A DNA stretch of 25,975 nucleotides from Candidatus Methanophagaceae archaeon. Its GTDB lineage: Archaea; Halobacteriota; Syntropharchaeia; Alkanophagales; Methanospirareceae. Within the stretch, counting starts at the first letter, position 1; each line of letters begins with the position of its first letter. The stretch is taken from assembly GCA_013374505.1 (NCBI GenBank), contig QENJ01000040.1, positions 1 to 25,975 of the forward strand, in the 5' to 3' direction. The notes under the pieces are model-generated. The model saw nothing but the letters and a program-made list of their open reading frames with translations. It was not told the origin of the DNA and did not search any database. A program made the translations under genes and the position numbers. Below are positions 15,676 to 23,437 of this stretch, piece after piece.

Positions 15676-15717
15676 GATGCCCTTGGAATTCATTCGGGTG
15701 TGGTGTGGTTGGGTCTT
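15676..15717 (+). repeat. Dispersed 42-bp repeat, copy C
   Basis: By eye about 35 of 43 aligned positions match copy A, including AATTCATT, GGTGTGG and GTGGTTGGG. It lies in the short gap between the META-protein gene and the convergent mptE-like gene. ATG 15661 opens a 19-codon frame ending in VVWLGL at the repeat's end, without a good ribosome site. Confidence 0.65.
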
Positions 15718-15740
15718 TAATCACCTACAAACCAGAAACT

Positions 15741-16379
15741 TCACAAAATATCTCCAATCAACCGCTTCGCCCACTTCAACTTCTTCTTCTTTCTCGCACT
15801 AACCGCTGTATCCTCGAAATCAAAACCCAAAAGCAGTATTTCCATAGCTCCGAACTCCTTCGCAAGAAAGACACACCTGTCACCATCTGTAAACCCGCCG
15901 AAGTTGTAAACTTTATGAATGGGCTTGCTCTGCGTTGTGCAGATCACGTCCCCGCTCAACGTTGGTAAAACTGTTCTCAGCATCTCTATGTTGTCCCCGT
16001 GCGCATGCACAACAATTACCGCGCCGAGCCGGTTCGCATATAATATATCCGCAACATTACCATCAAGGTCGGTAACCACAATATGCGGTATAATGCCTTT
16101 ATGCAAAAGTACAGAAGTAGCCCCATCTGCTGCTATTACAACACGAAAAGCAGTAAAAATGTCCTGTTCCTTTATATCGCTCACCAAACAGGGTGCATTG
16201 CCACATATCATCACCGCTTTGCCGTTTATAAGCCGCTCTAGCTCTACGAGCTCGCTTTTATTATCGCTGCGGCTCAGTATTTCAGCCGCTATCCTCGCTG
16301 CCGCTTCGTCTTTTGCCCTATCAAATCCAAAATCCGCTAATATCTCCTCGTATGTTGGCTCCCAATCGCGATATTGCAT
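15741..16379 (-). CDS. mptE: 6-hydroxymethyl-7,8-dihydropterin pyrophosphokinase, MptE type
   Basis: About 212 aa from ATG 16379 (a TTG at 16409 gives a 10-residue extension that homologues do not need). 'MQYRDWEPTYEEILADFGFDRAKDEAAA' is the typical start. The DUF115-type core has the GNAPCL nucleotide loop, 'ADGATSVLLHKGIIPHIVVTDLDG' with the paired acidic residues, 'VHAHGDNIEML' and 'NFGGFTDGDRCVFLA'. Basic residues near the end (ARKKKKLKWAK) are usual for the family. The enzyme activates the pterin in methanopterin and folate-type synthesis in archaea, feeding the H4MPT carbon carrier used by Fae. A TATA-like TATATAATATAC lies about 40 bases upstream. Confidence 0.85.
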   Translation of the reverse strand: MQYRDWEPTYEEILADFGFDRAKDEAAARIAAEILSRSDNKSELVELERLINGKAVMICGNAPCLVSDIKEQDIFTAFRVVIAADGATSVLLHKGIIPHIVVTDLDGNVADILYANRLGAVIVVHAHGDNIEMLRTVLPTLSGDVICTTQSKPIHKVYNFGGFTDGDRCVFLAKEFGAMEILLLGFDFEDTAVSARKKKKLKWAKRLIGDIL

Positions 16380-16465
16380 ATTATTAAGCAGGAAGGAATA
16401 GTTTATCAATGAAGTATATTATATATCCTCTGTATTGTTTTTGTGATGAAGAAATTGTAGTGTGA

Positions 16466-16476
16466 GGTATTATAAA
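16466..16476 (+). promoter_or_regulatory. Probable TATA box for the TrkA-N/DHH gene
   Basis: GTATTATAAAT-like sequence about 20 bases before ATG 16490. This spacing would place the transcript start at or just past that ATG, so either the mRNA is leaderless or GTG 16541 is the real start. Confidence 0.4.
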
Positions 16477-16489
16477 TCTAATAGCGCGA

Positions 16490-17977
16490 ATGGGGCAAGA
16501 GGGAACAGGAAGCGGAACGGAGCACAAATCGAAAGAGAAGGTGATACAAGTAATCTTCGGCTGTGGGAGTATAGGCTCTGCGATTGCGAAAGAGTTGGAA
16601 GGGCGCGGACTTGATATTGTTATAGTGGATAGCGATGAGAAGAAAGTAGAACTACTGAAAGAAGAAGATTTAATTGCATTTGCAGGTGATATACGCAATC
16701 CCGATGTGATTGACGTGGTAAAGACCGAAGGCAATCCAGAAGTAGTTTTTATCCTGAGCAGTGACGGCAAAGCGAACAGGAAAGCGGTGACGAATATTAA
16801 GGAGGTGCTCCCAGAGGCTCAATTAGCAGTCCGAGCGATTGGCCCCGTGGACAAAGAAGCGTTGAAAGAGTTAGATGTTGATGTAATCCTGGCTATCCCA
16901 GATATAACCGCGAGAGCGGCGATGGATTATCTGGAGCGGATGAAGTTTCGGCGTAAAGCAAAAGGATTGACTTCGATGCTAGAAGCGATAAAGGTGCGGG
17001 GAGATGGCAAAGGCAAATTAGGAATTGTTATTCATGACAGCCCGGACCCGGATGCGATAGCTTCTGCCCTTGCACTGCAGCACATAGCAAGAACTGTGGG
17101 TGTATCGGCGGATATATTGTACAGAGGCGAGATAGGGCATCATGAGAATCGCGCGTTTGTGAACATATTGGGGATAGAGATGCGGAGAATAGAAGGTGAG
17201 GATGCCTTTAAGGATTATGATAAGCTGGCACTGGTAGATGCAGCCATTCCCGGAGCAAACAACCCGTTACCACCTGGCAGTAAAGTAAACATCATCATAG
17301 ACCATCATGCAGTGAATAATGGAAAAGTAGATGCTGATTTTATGGATATACGAACAGATAATGGCGCGACATCAACGATAATGATGCGGTATCTGCAGGA
17401 ATTAGATATGCCCGCGGATAAGGTGCTGGCAACTGCTCTTTTGCATGGAATAAGAACCGATACGGCTGGATTTAGGCGAGAGACGCATACGTCCGATTTC
17501 TCGGCTGCTGCATTTCTGCACGTAACCGCGAGTAAAGACCTTTTAGATCAGATAGAGACGCCACCGATGTCCACCGAGATGCTGAACGTGATAGGTGGTG
17601 CGATACAACATAAAAAGATAAAAGGTAGTTATTTAATCACGAACGTGGGAAACGTGGCGAATCGGGATGCAATACCGATGGCTGCGGATTATTTGCTTAG
17701 ACTTGAAGGTATCACAACCGTTGTAGTTATAGGGCTATGTGAGGATAAGATCTGCGTATCTGGCAGGAGTAAGGACATAAGGGTGAATATAGGGGATGCG
17801 TTTGTACATGCGTTTGGTTCTACTGGTTCCGCGGGTGGACATGCCACTATGGCCGCAGCACAGTTACCTCTGGGCGTTTTCAGTGGTGTAAAGGATAAAG
17901 ATACGGTAATGCAACTCGCAGAGGACGCGGTATCAAGACGTTTCCTATCGGTAATGAAGGAAGGGGAAAGCGATTAA
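16490..17977 (+). CDS. TrkA-N / DHH-DHHA1 phosphoesterase fusion
   Basis: 495 aa. Residues about 18-140 form a TrkA-N (RCK) Rossmann domain: VIFGCGSIGSAIAKEL, acidic IVDSDEKKVELL and a GDIRNPDV segment, which bind NAD(H) or nucleotides. Residues about 176-490 are a DHH phosphoesterase: IHDSPDPDAIASAL, a mid Asp in LALVDAAIPG, the name-giving DHH (271-273), a TALLHGIRTDT motif and a DHHA1 GSAGGHATMAAAQLP near the C-terminus. DHH enzymes of this type hydrolyse small nucleotides such as oligoribonucleotides or cyclic dinucleotide products. The fusion suggests activity sensed or gated by a nucleotide ligand (inference). GTG 16541 would remove a non-conserved start. Divergent from mptE. Confidence 0.88.
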   Translation: MGQEGTGSGTEHKSKEKVIQVIFGCGSIGSAIAKELEGRGLDIVIVDSDEKKVELLKEEDLIAFAGDIRNPDVIDVVKTEGNPEVVFILSSDGKANRKAVTNIKEVLPEAQLAVRAIGPVDKEALKELDVDVILAIPDITARAAMDYLERMKFRRKAKGLTSMLEAIKVRGDGKGKLGIVIHDSPDPDAIASALALQHIARTVGVSADILYRGEIGHHENRAFVNILGIEMRRIEGEDAFKDYDKLALVDAAIPGANNPLPPGSKVNIIIDHHAVNNGKVDADFMDIRTDNGATSTIMMRYLQELDMPADKVLATALLHGIRTDTAGFRRETHTSDFSAAAFLHVTASKDLLDQIETPPMSTEMLNVIGGAIQHKKIKGSYLITNVGNVANRDAIPMAADYLLRLEGITTVVVIGLCEDKICVSGRSKDIRVNIGDAFVHAFGSTGSAGGHATMAAAQLPLGVFSGVKDKDTVMQLAEDAVSRRFLSVMKEGESD

Positions 17978-18030
17978 TCGGCATATATGCCTTTACAGGT
18001 AGTTAGTTAGGCATCAACATGATTTTGAGT

Positions 18031-18339
18031 TTACATTCTCACCATTTGCGCGTGTGGCACGCCATCAACAAAAATCACATTGGTCTCTTCGATAAACGAA
18101 TTGTCCAGTGCGCATTTAATCGCTCTTGCACCCACTAAATTCGCGATGTCCGCGTGCGTCAACGAATCCACCACTTCTTCTTCTGTTACGGCTTCGCCCT
18201 TGTAGAAACTTGCTGTAATCGTAAGAGTGAACTCACCTTCGGCAAAGCTTTTCCCTACCAACTCCTCATCGCATACGGCTACCAGTACGTTCAAGCCGCT
18301 GTTGTATTTCTTTATGTAAATCTTCTTTTTTGTGTACAC
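18031..18339 (-). CDS. DUF424 family archaeal protein
   Basis: About 102 aa from GTG 18339; an upstream ATG at 18384 would add 15 hydrophobic residues (MEKLFFYNFYSILFN) not expected in this soluble family. The signature 'VLVAVCDEELVGKSFAEGEFTLTITASFYKGEAVTEEEVVDSLTHADIANLVGARAIKCAL' and the ending 'GVPHAQMVRM' match DUF424, conserved across archaea and of unknown function, often near translation genes. It is convergent with the DHH gene and divergent from tRNA-Ile. Confidence 0.82.
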   Translation of the reverse strand: MYTKKKIYIKKYNSGLNVLVAVCDEELVGKSFAEGEFTLTITASFYKGEAVTEEEVVDSLTHADIANLVGARAIKCALDNSFIEETNVIFVDGVPHAQMVRM

Positions 18340-18482
18340 ATTAAACAATATTGAATAGAAGTTATAAAAGAAAAGTTTTTCCAAAACAATTCTTAAATCT
18401 TAAAGGACTATGCGTTATCAAAACATTAAATATATAGGGTAAAATAGAACTGGCAAATTAGGAGAAGATGTGTAAATAAGAA

Positions 18483-18557
18483 GGGCCCGTAGCTTAGTCT
18501 GGTTGGAGCGCTCGGCTGATAACCGAGAGGCCCGGAGTTCAAATCTCCGCGGGCCCA
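18483..18557 (+). tRNA. tRNA-Ile (anticodon GAT)
   Basis: Acceptor GGGCCCG (18483-18489) pairs with CGGGCCC (18550-18556); discriminator A at 18557. Anticodon arm CTCGG-CTGATAA-CCGAG places GAT at 18518-18520. The T-arm CGGAGTTCAAATCTCCG is regular. CCA is not encoded, no intron. A TATA-like TTAAATATATAG lies about 50 bases upstream and a CTTTTTCTTTT stretch about 8 bases downstream probably ends the transcript. Confidence 0.95.
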
Positions 18558-18630
18558 TCCGCACTTTTTCTTTTCACAAAAAAAAAACTGTGCTAAAAGG
18601 AAACAAAAGGGAAAAAAGTCATTGAGAAGG

Positions 18631-18643
18631 AATTTTTATAAAA
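18631..18643 (+). promoter_or_regulatory. TATA box of the mmp6-fae/hps-leuD-argC operon
   Basis: AATTTTTATAAAA at 18631-18643, centred about 23 bases before ATG 18660. This spacing predicts transcription starting at or next to the start codon, i.e. a leaderless mRNA. Confidence 0.55.
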
Positions 18644-18659
18644 AAATGGAGAAAGGGAA

Positions 18660-19028
18660 ATGGGCATTGAAACAAGACTAATTTTAATCTCACCGGATTC
18701 GGATATAACACCTGCGCAGATGAAGAGCCGGATTTTGTCTTTAATTAGCGAAGACGTGGCGGGTATCGCTAGTGCGGATGTTATACTAAAAGAGACGTGT
18801 TATGGTGCGTTAGTAGAGGGCGAAGCGGAGATAGTGAGGGCGATAGTGCGAGAAGTGAGGCATATGGATGAGCACGGCATTTTCTCCAAACCACGCGGTT
18901 TTCCTATCGGAGACACGCGGGTGTGTCGGGCTACACGGAAGGGCGGTCCAAGGCCGGGGTTTCACCAGTTGGAGCTTGAAATCGGGCTGTTGCCTAAAGT
19001 GCGAGAAGCGTTGGATAAAATAGGATAA
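18660..19028 (+). CDS. Methanogenesis marker protein 6-like (DUF2102)
   Basis: 122 aa. The pattern 'TRLILISPDSDITPAQMKSRILSL', 'VILKETCYGALVEGE.EIVRAIVREVRHMDEHGIFSKPRGFPIGDTRVCRA' and 'RGGPRPGFHQLELEIGLLPKVREAL' fits the DUF2102 / methanogenesis marker 6 family as I recall it. Members are found in organisms with methyl-coenzyme M reductase; the biochemical role is not established. Two Cys residues (ETCYG and RVCRA) are notable. It is the first gene of a tight operon, 26 bases before fae-hps. The exact marker number is from memory and could be wrong; the archaeal methanogenesis-linked nature is better supported. Confidence 0.7.
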   Translation: MGIETRLILISPDSDITPAQMKSRILSLISEDVAGIASADVILKETCYGALVEGEAEIVRAIVREVRHMDEHGIFSKPRGFPIGDTRVCRATRKGGPRPGFHQLELEIGLLPKVREALDKIG

Positions 19029-19054
19029 GATAAAATAATAGAGAGAAAACAAAA

Positions 19055-20260
19055 ATGGTGAGTGATAAAGCTGCTATGTATGTAGGCGAAGCGTTAGTAG
19101 GAGAGGGTTCTGAAGTAGCACATATTGATTTGATGATAGGGGACAAGTACGGGCCTGTGGGTGCAGCATTTACGAATGCAATCAGTCAGTTGTCAGTGGG
19201 GCACACGCCGATATTTGCGGTGTTAAGACCAAATCTGCCGGTCAAGCCACCTACACTGATCGTGCCGAAGGTTACCGTGCAGAACATGAAGGATGCGGAG
19301 AAGATATTTGGACCTGCACAGAGTGCAATAGCGAAAGCAGTTGCGGATTCTGTGGAAGAAGGGGTGTTAGAGGAAGATAAAGCAGAGGAGCTTATGATAA
19401 TCGTAAGCGTGTTCCTGCATCCCGATGCGAAGGATTATAATAAAATCTACCGGTTCAATTACGGTGCTGCGAAGTTAGCGATAAAACGTGCGATGGATGG
19501 ATTCCCGGATATAAAGAAGGTGCTGTATGAGAAAGACCGGTCGAGACACCCGTCACTGGGTATGAAAGTGACGAAGTTATGGGACCCCCCATATTTACAG
19601 GTCGCTATGGACATACCGAACTGGGAGCACATTGAACGGGTAGTGAAAGAGTTACCGAGGAACGACCACCTGATTATAGAAGCCGGTACGCCGCTGATAA
19701 AGAGATACGGTGTAGATATAGTAGGAAAGATAAAGGAGATAAAGCCCGAAACGTTCGTGATTGCGGATTTGAAAACGCTTGATACTGGCAACTTAGAGGT
19801 GAGGATGGTTTCGGATGCCGGTGCGGATGCCGTAGTAATTTCGGGCTTAGCGCCTCATCAGACGATAGAAAAGGCGATAGCAGAAGCGAGAAAGACGGGC
19901 ATCTATTCCAGCCTGGATATGTTAAATGTTGCCGACCCGATAGAAGTGATTAAAGGATTGCACAAAAGCGGATTTATGCCGGATGTAATAGAATTACACC
20001 GTGCGATAGATGTGGAACAAGATGAGCAGCATGCCTGGGGCAATATCAACGAGATAAAACAGATAGACGGTAAGGTACTGGTAGCAGTGGCTGGTGGAGT
20101 ACGGGAAGAAACCGCACCGGAAGCGCTGGAAGGCGGTGCTGATATTTTAATCGTGGGTCGCGGCATAACGAATACGAAGGATGTAGAAGGAGTAAGCCGC
20201 CGGTTTTTGAGGTTGATGAAGGACGAGATAGACAAGTACAGGGTGATGACCGATTTCTGA
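19055..20260 (+). CDS. fae-hps: Bifunctional formaldehyde-activating enzyme / 3-hexulose-6-phosphate synthase
   Basis: 401 aa. Residues 1 to about 165 are Fae: 'YVGEALVGEGSEVAHIDLMIGDKYGPVGAAF' with the catalytic His (H23) and 'GHTPIFAVLRPNLPVKPPTLIVPKVTVQN'. Residues about 185-401 are Hps: 'LQVAMDIPNWEHI', 'IIEAGTPLIKRYG', 'VIADLKTLDTGNLEVRMVSDAGADAVVISG' and 'VAVAGGVREETAPEALEGGADILIVGRGIT'. In archaea Hps runs in the direction that makes ribulose 5-phosphate and formaldehyde, and Fae traps the formaldehyde on tetrahydromethanopterin, so the fusion supplies pentoses safely. H4MPT use fits the mptE-like gene nearby. It is second in the operon, 16 bases before leuD. Confidence 0.95.
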   Translation: MVSDKAAMYVGEALVGEGSEVAHIDLMIGDKYGPVGAAFTNAISQLSVGHTPIFAVLRPNLPVKPPTLIVPKVTVQNMKDAEKIFGPAQSAIAKAVADSVEEGVLEEDKAEELMIIVSVFLHPDAKDYNKIYRFNYGAAKLAIKRAMDGFPDIKKVLYEKDRSRHPSLGMKVTKLWDPPYLQVAMDIPNWEHIERVVKELPRNDHLIIEAGTPLIKRYGVDIVGKIKEIKPETFVIADLKTLDTGNLEVRMVSDAGADAVVISGLAPHQTIEKAIAEARKTGIYSSLDMLNVADPIEVIKGLHKSGFMPDVIELHRAIDVEQDEQHAWGNINEIKQIDGKVLVAVAGGVREETAPEALEGGADILIVGRGITNTKDVEGVSRRFLRLMKDEIDKYRVMTDF

Positions 20261-20276
20261 GTTACTTAGATTAGAC

Positions 20277-20756
20277 ATGACAGCGAAAACTTGGAAATTT
20301 GGGGATAATGTAGATACGGATCAGATAATCCCGGCGGAATATCTGACCACGGGAGACGCGAAGAAACTGGCAGCTCATGCGTTCGCAAAAGTAAGACCGG
20401 AATTCGCAACAGAAGTGCAAGACGGTGACGTTATCGTGGCAGCCGATAATTTCGGGTGTGGTAGTTCGCGGGAGCATGCGCCACGTGCATTAATCGGTGC
20501 GGGTATAAGTTGCGTGATTGCAAAGAGTTTTGCACGGATTTTCTTCAGAAATTCTATTAATATCGGGTTGCCGTTAGTAGAGGCCGATGTCTTCGACCGG
20601 ATAGAAGAAAGAGACGAAGTAGAGATAAGTTTTGACGAAGGGCTGATAAAGAATCGTACAAAAGGCGAAGAATACAAGTACAACCCGTTACCGGAATTCA
20701 TGCAGAAGTTATTGGATAGCGGTGGGCTGATTCCGTATATTAAGGGGCAGAAATGA
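20277..20756 (+). CDS. leuD: 3-isopropylmalate / homoaconitate dehydratase small subunit
   Basis: 159 aa, the archaeal small-subunit length. It begins TWKFGDNVDTDQIIPAEYLTTGD and carries GCGSSREHAP (residues 60-69), 'AKSFARIFFRNSINIGLPLVEAD' and 'NPLPEFMQKLLDSGGLIPYIKG'. It pairs with a large iron-sulfur subunit (not in the window) to isomerise 2-isopropylmalate in leucine synthesis or homologues in related pathways. The substrate loop YLTT differs from the YLV and YLR types I recall for methanogen LeuD and HacB, so specificity is open. Its stop overlaps the argC start by four bases (ATGA), implying coupled translation. Confidence 0.88.
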   Translation: MTAKTWKFGDNVDTDQIIPAEYLTTGDAKKLAAHAFAKVRPEFATEVQDGDVIVAADNFGCGSSREHAPRALIGAGISCVIAKSFARIFFRNSINIGLPLVEADVFDRIEERDEVEISFDEGLIKNRTKGEEYKYNPLPEFMQKLLDSGGLIPYIKGQK

Positions 20757-21754
20757 TAAGAGCAGGTATAATCGGCGGAACGGGCTACACGGGTATTGAG
20801 TTAATAAGGCTGCTCGTGATGCACCCCGAAGTAGATTTATCGGTAGTAACGTCACGGAGATACAAAGGCGAGAAGGTAAGCAAGGTGTACCCACACCTGT
20901 TCCCTTTTATAGAACTTGAATACGAAGACGTAGATACGAAAGAGATAGCCAAAAGAAGCGATGTTGTGTTCGTGGCGGTGCCTCATGGAACGGCAATGGA
21001 CTATGTGCCGGGGTTAATGGCACAAGGCGTGACAGTGATAGACTTGAGTGCGGACTACCGGCTGAAGAAGGCGGAATATGAACGGGTGTATAAACGTAAA
21101 CACAAGGACAAAGAGGAGCGAGAAGCGGTATACGGGCTGACGGAACTGCATCCCGAAGTAGCAGAAGCTGATTTGGTTGCGAATCCGGGCTGTTATCCCA
21201 CGGGTGCTATACTTGCGGTTGCACCATTTGTGAAAGCGGGACTGGTTAGCCAGGTAGTATTTGATTCGAAGTCCGGGATTTCGGGTGCGGGTGCAGAACC
21301 GTCTGAAACGTCGCATTTCCCTAACCTTGCGGAGAATATCATTCCTTATAAAATCACGGAGCACCGGCATGTAGCTGAGATGAGGGATGAGTTGGGTGTG
21401 AAAGTGAGTTTTACGCCGCATGTCATCCCTTCTATAAGGGGCATACTTACCACCGCGCATGTATTCTTAGCAGAAGAAAAAAAACGTGAGGAACTCGAAG
21501 CAATATACAAGCGGTTTTACGCGGGTAAAAAATTTGTACGGATCAGAGAGGGGACACTGTCGTTGAGTTCTGTAAGGGGTACTAACTTCTGCGATATTGG
21601 AATTTCCGTAGAGGCGAATAGCGATCGGGTTGTTGTGGTTTCGGCAATTGACAATCTGGTTAAAGGTGGTTCCGGGCAGGCGATTCAGAATATGAATGTG
21701 ATGTTCGGGTTGGAGGAGGAGGCAGGGCTGTGGTTTCCGGGGTTGGTGCCTTGA
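20753..21754 (+). CDS. argC: N-acetyl-gamma-glutamyl-phosphate reductase
   Basis: 333 aa, full length. NADP-binding GGTGYTGIELIRLL (8-21), 'VAVPHGTAM', 'IDLSADYRL' and the catalytic Cys in ANPGCYPT (C147) are present, then 'SGAGAEPS', 'ENIIPYKITEHRH' with the active-site His, 'FTPHVIPSIRGI' and 'IDNLVKGGSGQAIQNMN'. It reduces N-acetylglutamyl phosphate to the semialdehyde in arginine synthesis (or the LysW-type variant, where carrier contacts differ). Last gene of the operon; the broken LTD-nuclease sequence starts only about 14 bases after its stop. Confidence 0.95.
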   Translation: MIRAGIIGGTGYTGIELIRLLVMHPEVDLSVVTSRRYKGEKVSKVYPHLFPFIELEYEDVDTKEIAKRSDVVFVAVPHGTAMDYVPGLMAQGVTVIDLSADYRLKKAEYERVYKRKHKDKEEREAVYGLTELHPEVAEADLVANPGCYPTGAILAVAPFVKAGLVSQVVFDSKSGISGAGAEPSETSHFPNLAENIIPYKITEHRHVAEMRDELGVKVSFTPHVIPSIRGILTTAHVFLAEEKKREELEAIYKRFYAGKKFVRIREGTLSLSSVRGTNFCDIGISVEANSDRVVVVSAIDNLVKGGSGQAIQNMNVMFGLEEEAGLWFPGLVP

Positions 21755-21768
21755 GTTAAGGCGTGTAA

Positions 21769-22421
21769 AAAGATTGGGTTACGTTTCACAATCACACCAA
21801 TGAAAGCAGGAGTATAGTAAACCTGACTTTAGAAACCACTAATGGCTCGACAGCAAGTGTATGGATAGCCGAGGCACTACCCTTTACCCCGGAGCCTATA
21901 TTACTTTTAGCCCTTCTTATCGCTGGATAGACAATAACAACGAATCAATAATCCTGAGAGATGCAAAAGGCGAAGTAGTAGATAGAACTCCCGTTGTAAA
22001 CGATAACGAGAGCGATAACAGATATTGGATGTGTAACGATTCAAAGTGGACTTTTGGCGTTAGGGATTTAGAGAAGAGTAAGCTATGGAGCGGATACGTT
22101 AAGAACGTGGTTGACGGTGATACGATTGATGTCTCTTTCAACACTTGCGGGATCCAAAGGGTACGATTGGTGGGGATTGATGCACCTGATATGGATGAAG
22201 AAGGATATGAAGAAGCGAAAGAGTTTCTGAATGAAACGTGCATGTGGGAAGAGGTTAAGCTCGATGTGGATGATGGGATGCAGTATGACTCGTATTATCG
22301 GATACTGGCGGTTGTTTATGTTAATGAAACAAATCTAAATGAGAAAATGGTGAGAGAAGGATATGCAGAGGTTATGTATATTCCACCTTCTGAGTTTGAT
22401 TCTCGGGAGTGGGAAGTATGA
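21769..22421 (+). pseudogene. LTD-domain thermonuclease, 5'-truncated and frameshifted
   Basis: A lamin-tail-like (LTD) domain reads in one frame from 21769 ('WVTFHNHTNESRSIVNLTLETTNGSTASVWIAE') and continues, after a one-base loss at about 21873, in the next frame as 'GTTLYPGAYITFSPSYRWIDNNNESIILRDAKGEVVDRT'. A staphylococcal-nuclease domain follows: 'YVKNVVDGDTIDV', 'RVRLVGIDAPD', 'EEAKEFL', 'YYRILAVVYV' with the catalytic Arg candidates, and 'MVREGYAEVMY'. An in-frame TAA directly precedes 21769 and argC ends at 21754, so no signal peptide or start codon fits. The ancestral protein was probably an exported nuclease. ATG 21861 opens an intact 186-aa frame that could still give a part-LTD plus nuclease product inside the cell. 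Confidence 0.7.
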
Positions 22422-22500
22422 AGTTATTTAAGACATGCAAAATATTCATCTAATTGAAAGTGCGGAGACTAAAAAAACGGTAAGGTGGTTCACATAACGG

Positions 22501-23437
22501 ATGTATAATAATAAGCGAAATATCGGGGTAATAGCACTGATAATCGCACTAATTGCACTGGTGTTTGGAAATGGCTTATATCAAACAATCAGCAGTATGT
22601 TGGAATCAAACCAACCCCCCAAAATTTGATTTTCAATTCGGGGGAGTCATAGACAATGACAATCCTATCTACGAAGTGACCGAAGAGTTGGCCTACATAG
22701 GTTCTAAGCTTGGCACGATTGAAATTATTGTAAGTGCGGACTATAGCGGAAACGAAATTAGTGGTCCAGTAAATATCGAAATACAATCAGATGAAGTCGA
22801 TGAGTGGGCGCAGTTCCAACATCCGAATCGAGATTCGAAGGTATTTAACTTAACACCCTCTGATCTTTTCAATTACTCAGGAGTTCCCGCTAGAGTTGCT
22901 GCTCTCAATTTGACTCAAAGTGACTCCCCAGCGGCTACAAGTGGGCAGTTTAAAATAGAGGTAGTTAGGAACGAGGTTGAATTGGGTAACAAAAAAGTCA
23001 CCGTAGTCCACACACCTTGGGTCCACTCAACCCAACTATCTGATAGCACGATTCTAGCTGGCGAAAATATAACTGCTTATGTTACCGTTAAAAACTGCGG
23101 TGCCCCTTCAAAGTTCAATGTTGTCGGCCTCTTGTATGAAACCACTTCTACCAATTCGTCTACCTTTGTGATTGGCTCTGAAGGATGGTGGCCTGAGAAG
23201 ACATGGGGTGACATTAGGCATAGGACCGACCAAAAAACAGACAAAATTGATAATAATACTGAACGTATTGTCCCGCTGTCCATACCTGGGGACAAATTCG
23301 AAGCTCAGCACACATACATACTCGAAACTTATGCAATTAAGGAACTACCATACTTGCATCCCAAAAAAGATTGGCCAAATTGCTGGGAAGTACGTGACCC
23401 ACCACACTACTCAACGATAGTGGTACTTGAACCATAA
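22501..23437 (+). pseudogene. Membrane-anchored exported protein, frame broken at a C6 run
   Basis: ATG 22501 opens MYNNKRNIGVIALIIALIALVFGNGLYQ, a clear basic start plus one membrane helix, then SSMLESNQPPKI and TGA at 22627. The +1 frame carries on from 'PPKFDFQFGGVIDNDNPIYEVTEELAYIG' to TAA 23435-23437 with two exported beta domains (second one CARDB-like: 'VHSTQLSDSTILAGENITAYVTVKNCGAPSKFNVVGLLYE'). The break falls at C6A4 (22615-22624): with five Cs the whole reads as one 311-residue protein (CAA CCC CCA AAA TTT). Internal ATG 22553 for the second part has no anchor. It could be phase-variable, truly broken, or miscalled. Function unknown; the domain type suggests surface adhesion or scaffolding. 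Confidence 0.75.

Noticed and set aside
21855..21930. C-terminal sorting-signal-like peptide FTPEPILLLALLIAG
   Set aside because: It appears only in the frame after the lost base; the other frame continues the LTD domain much better, so the hydrophobic tail is an accident of the frameshift.
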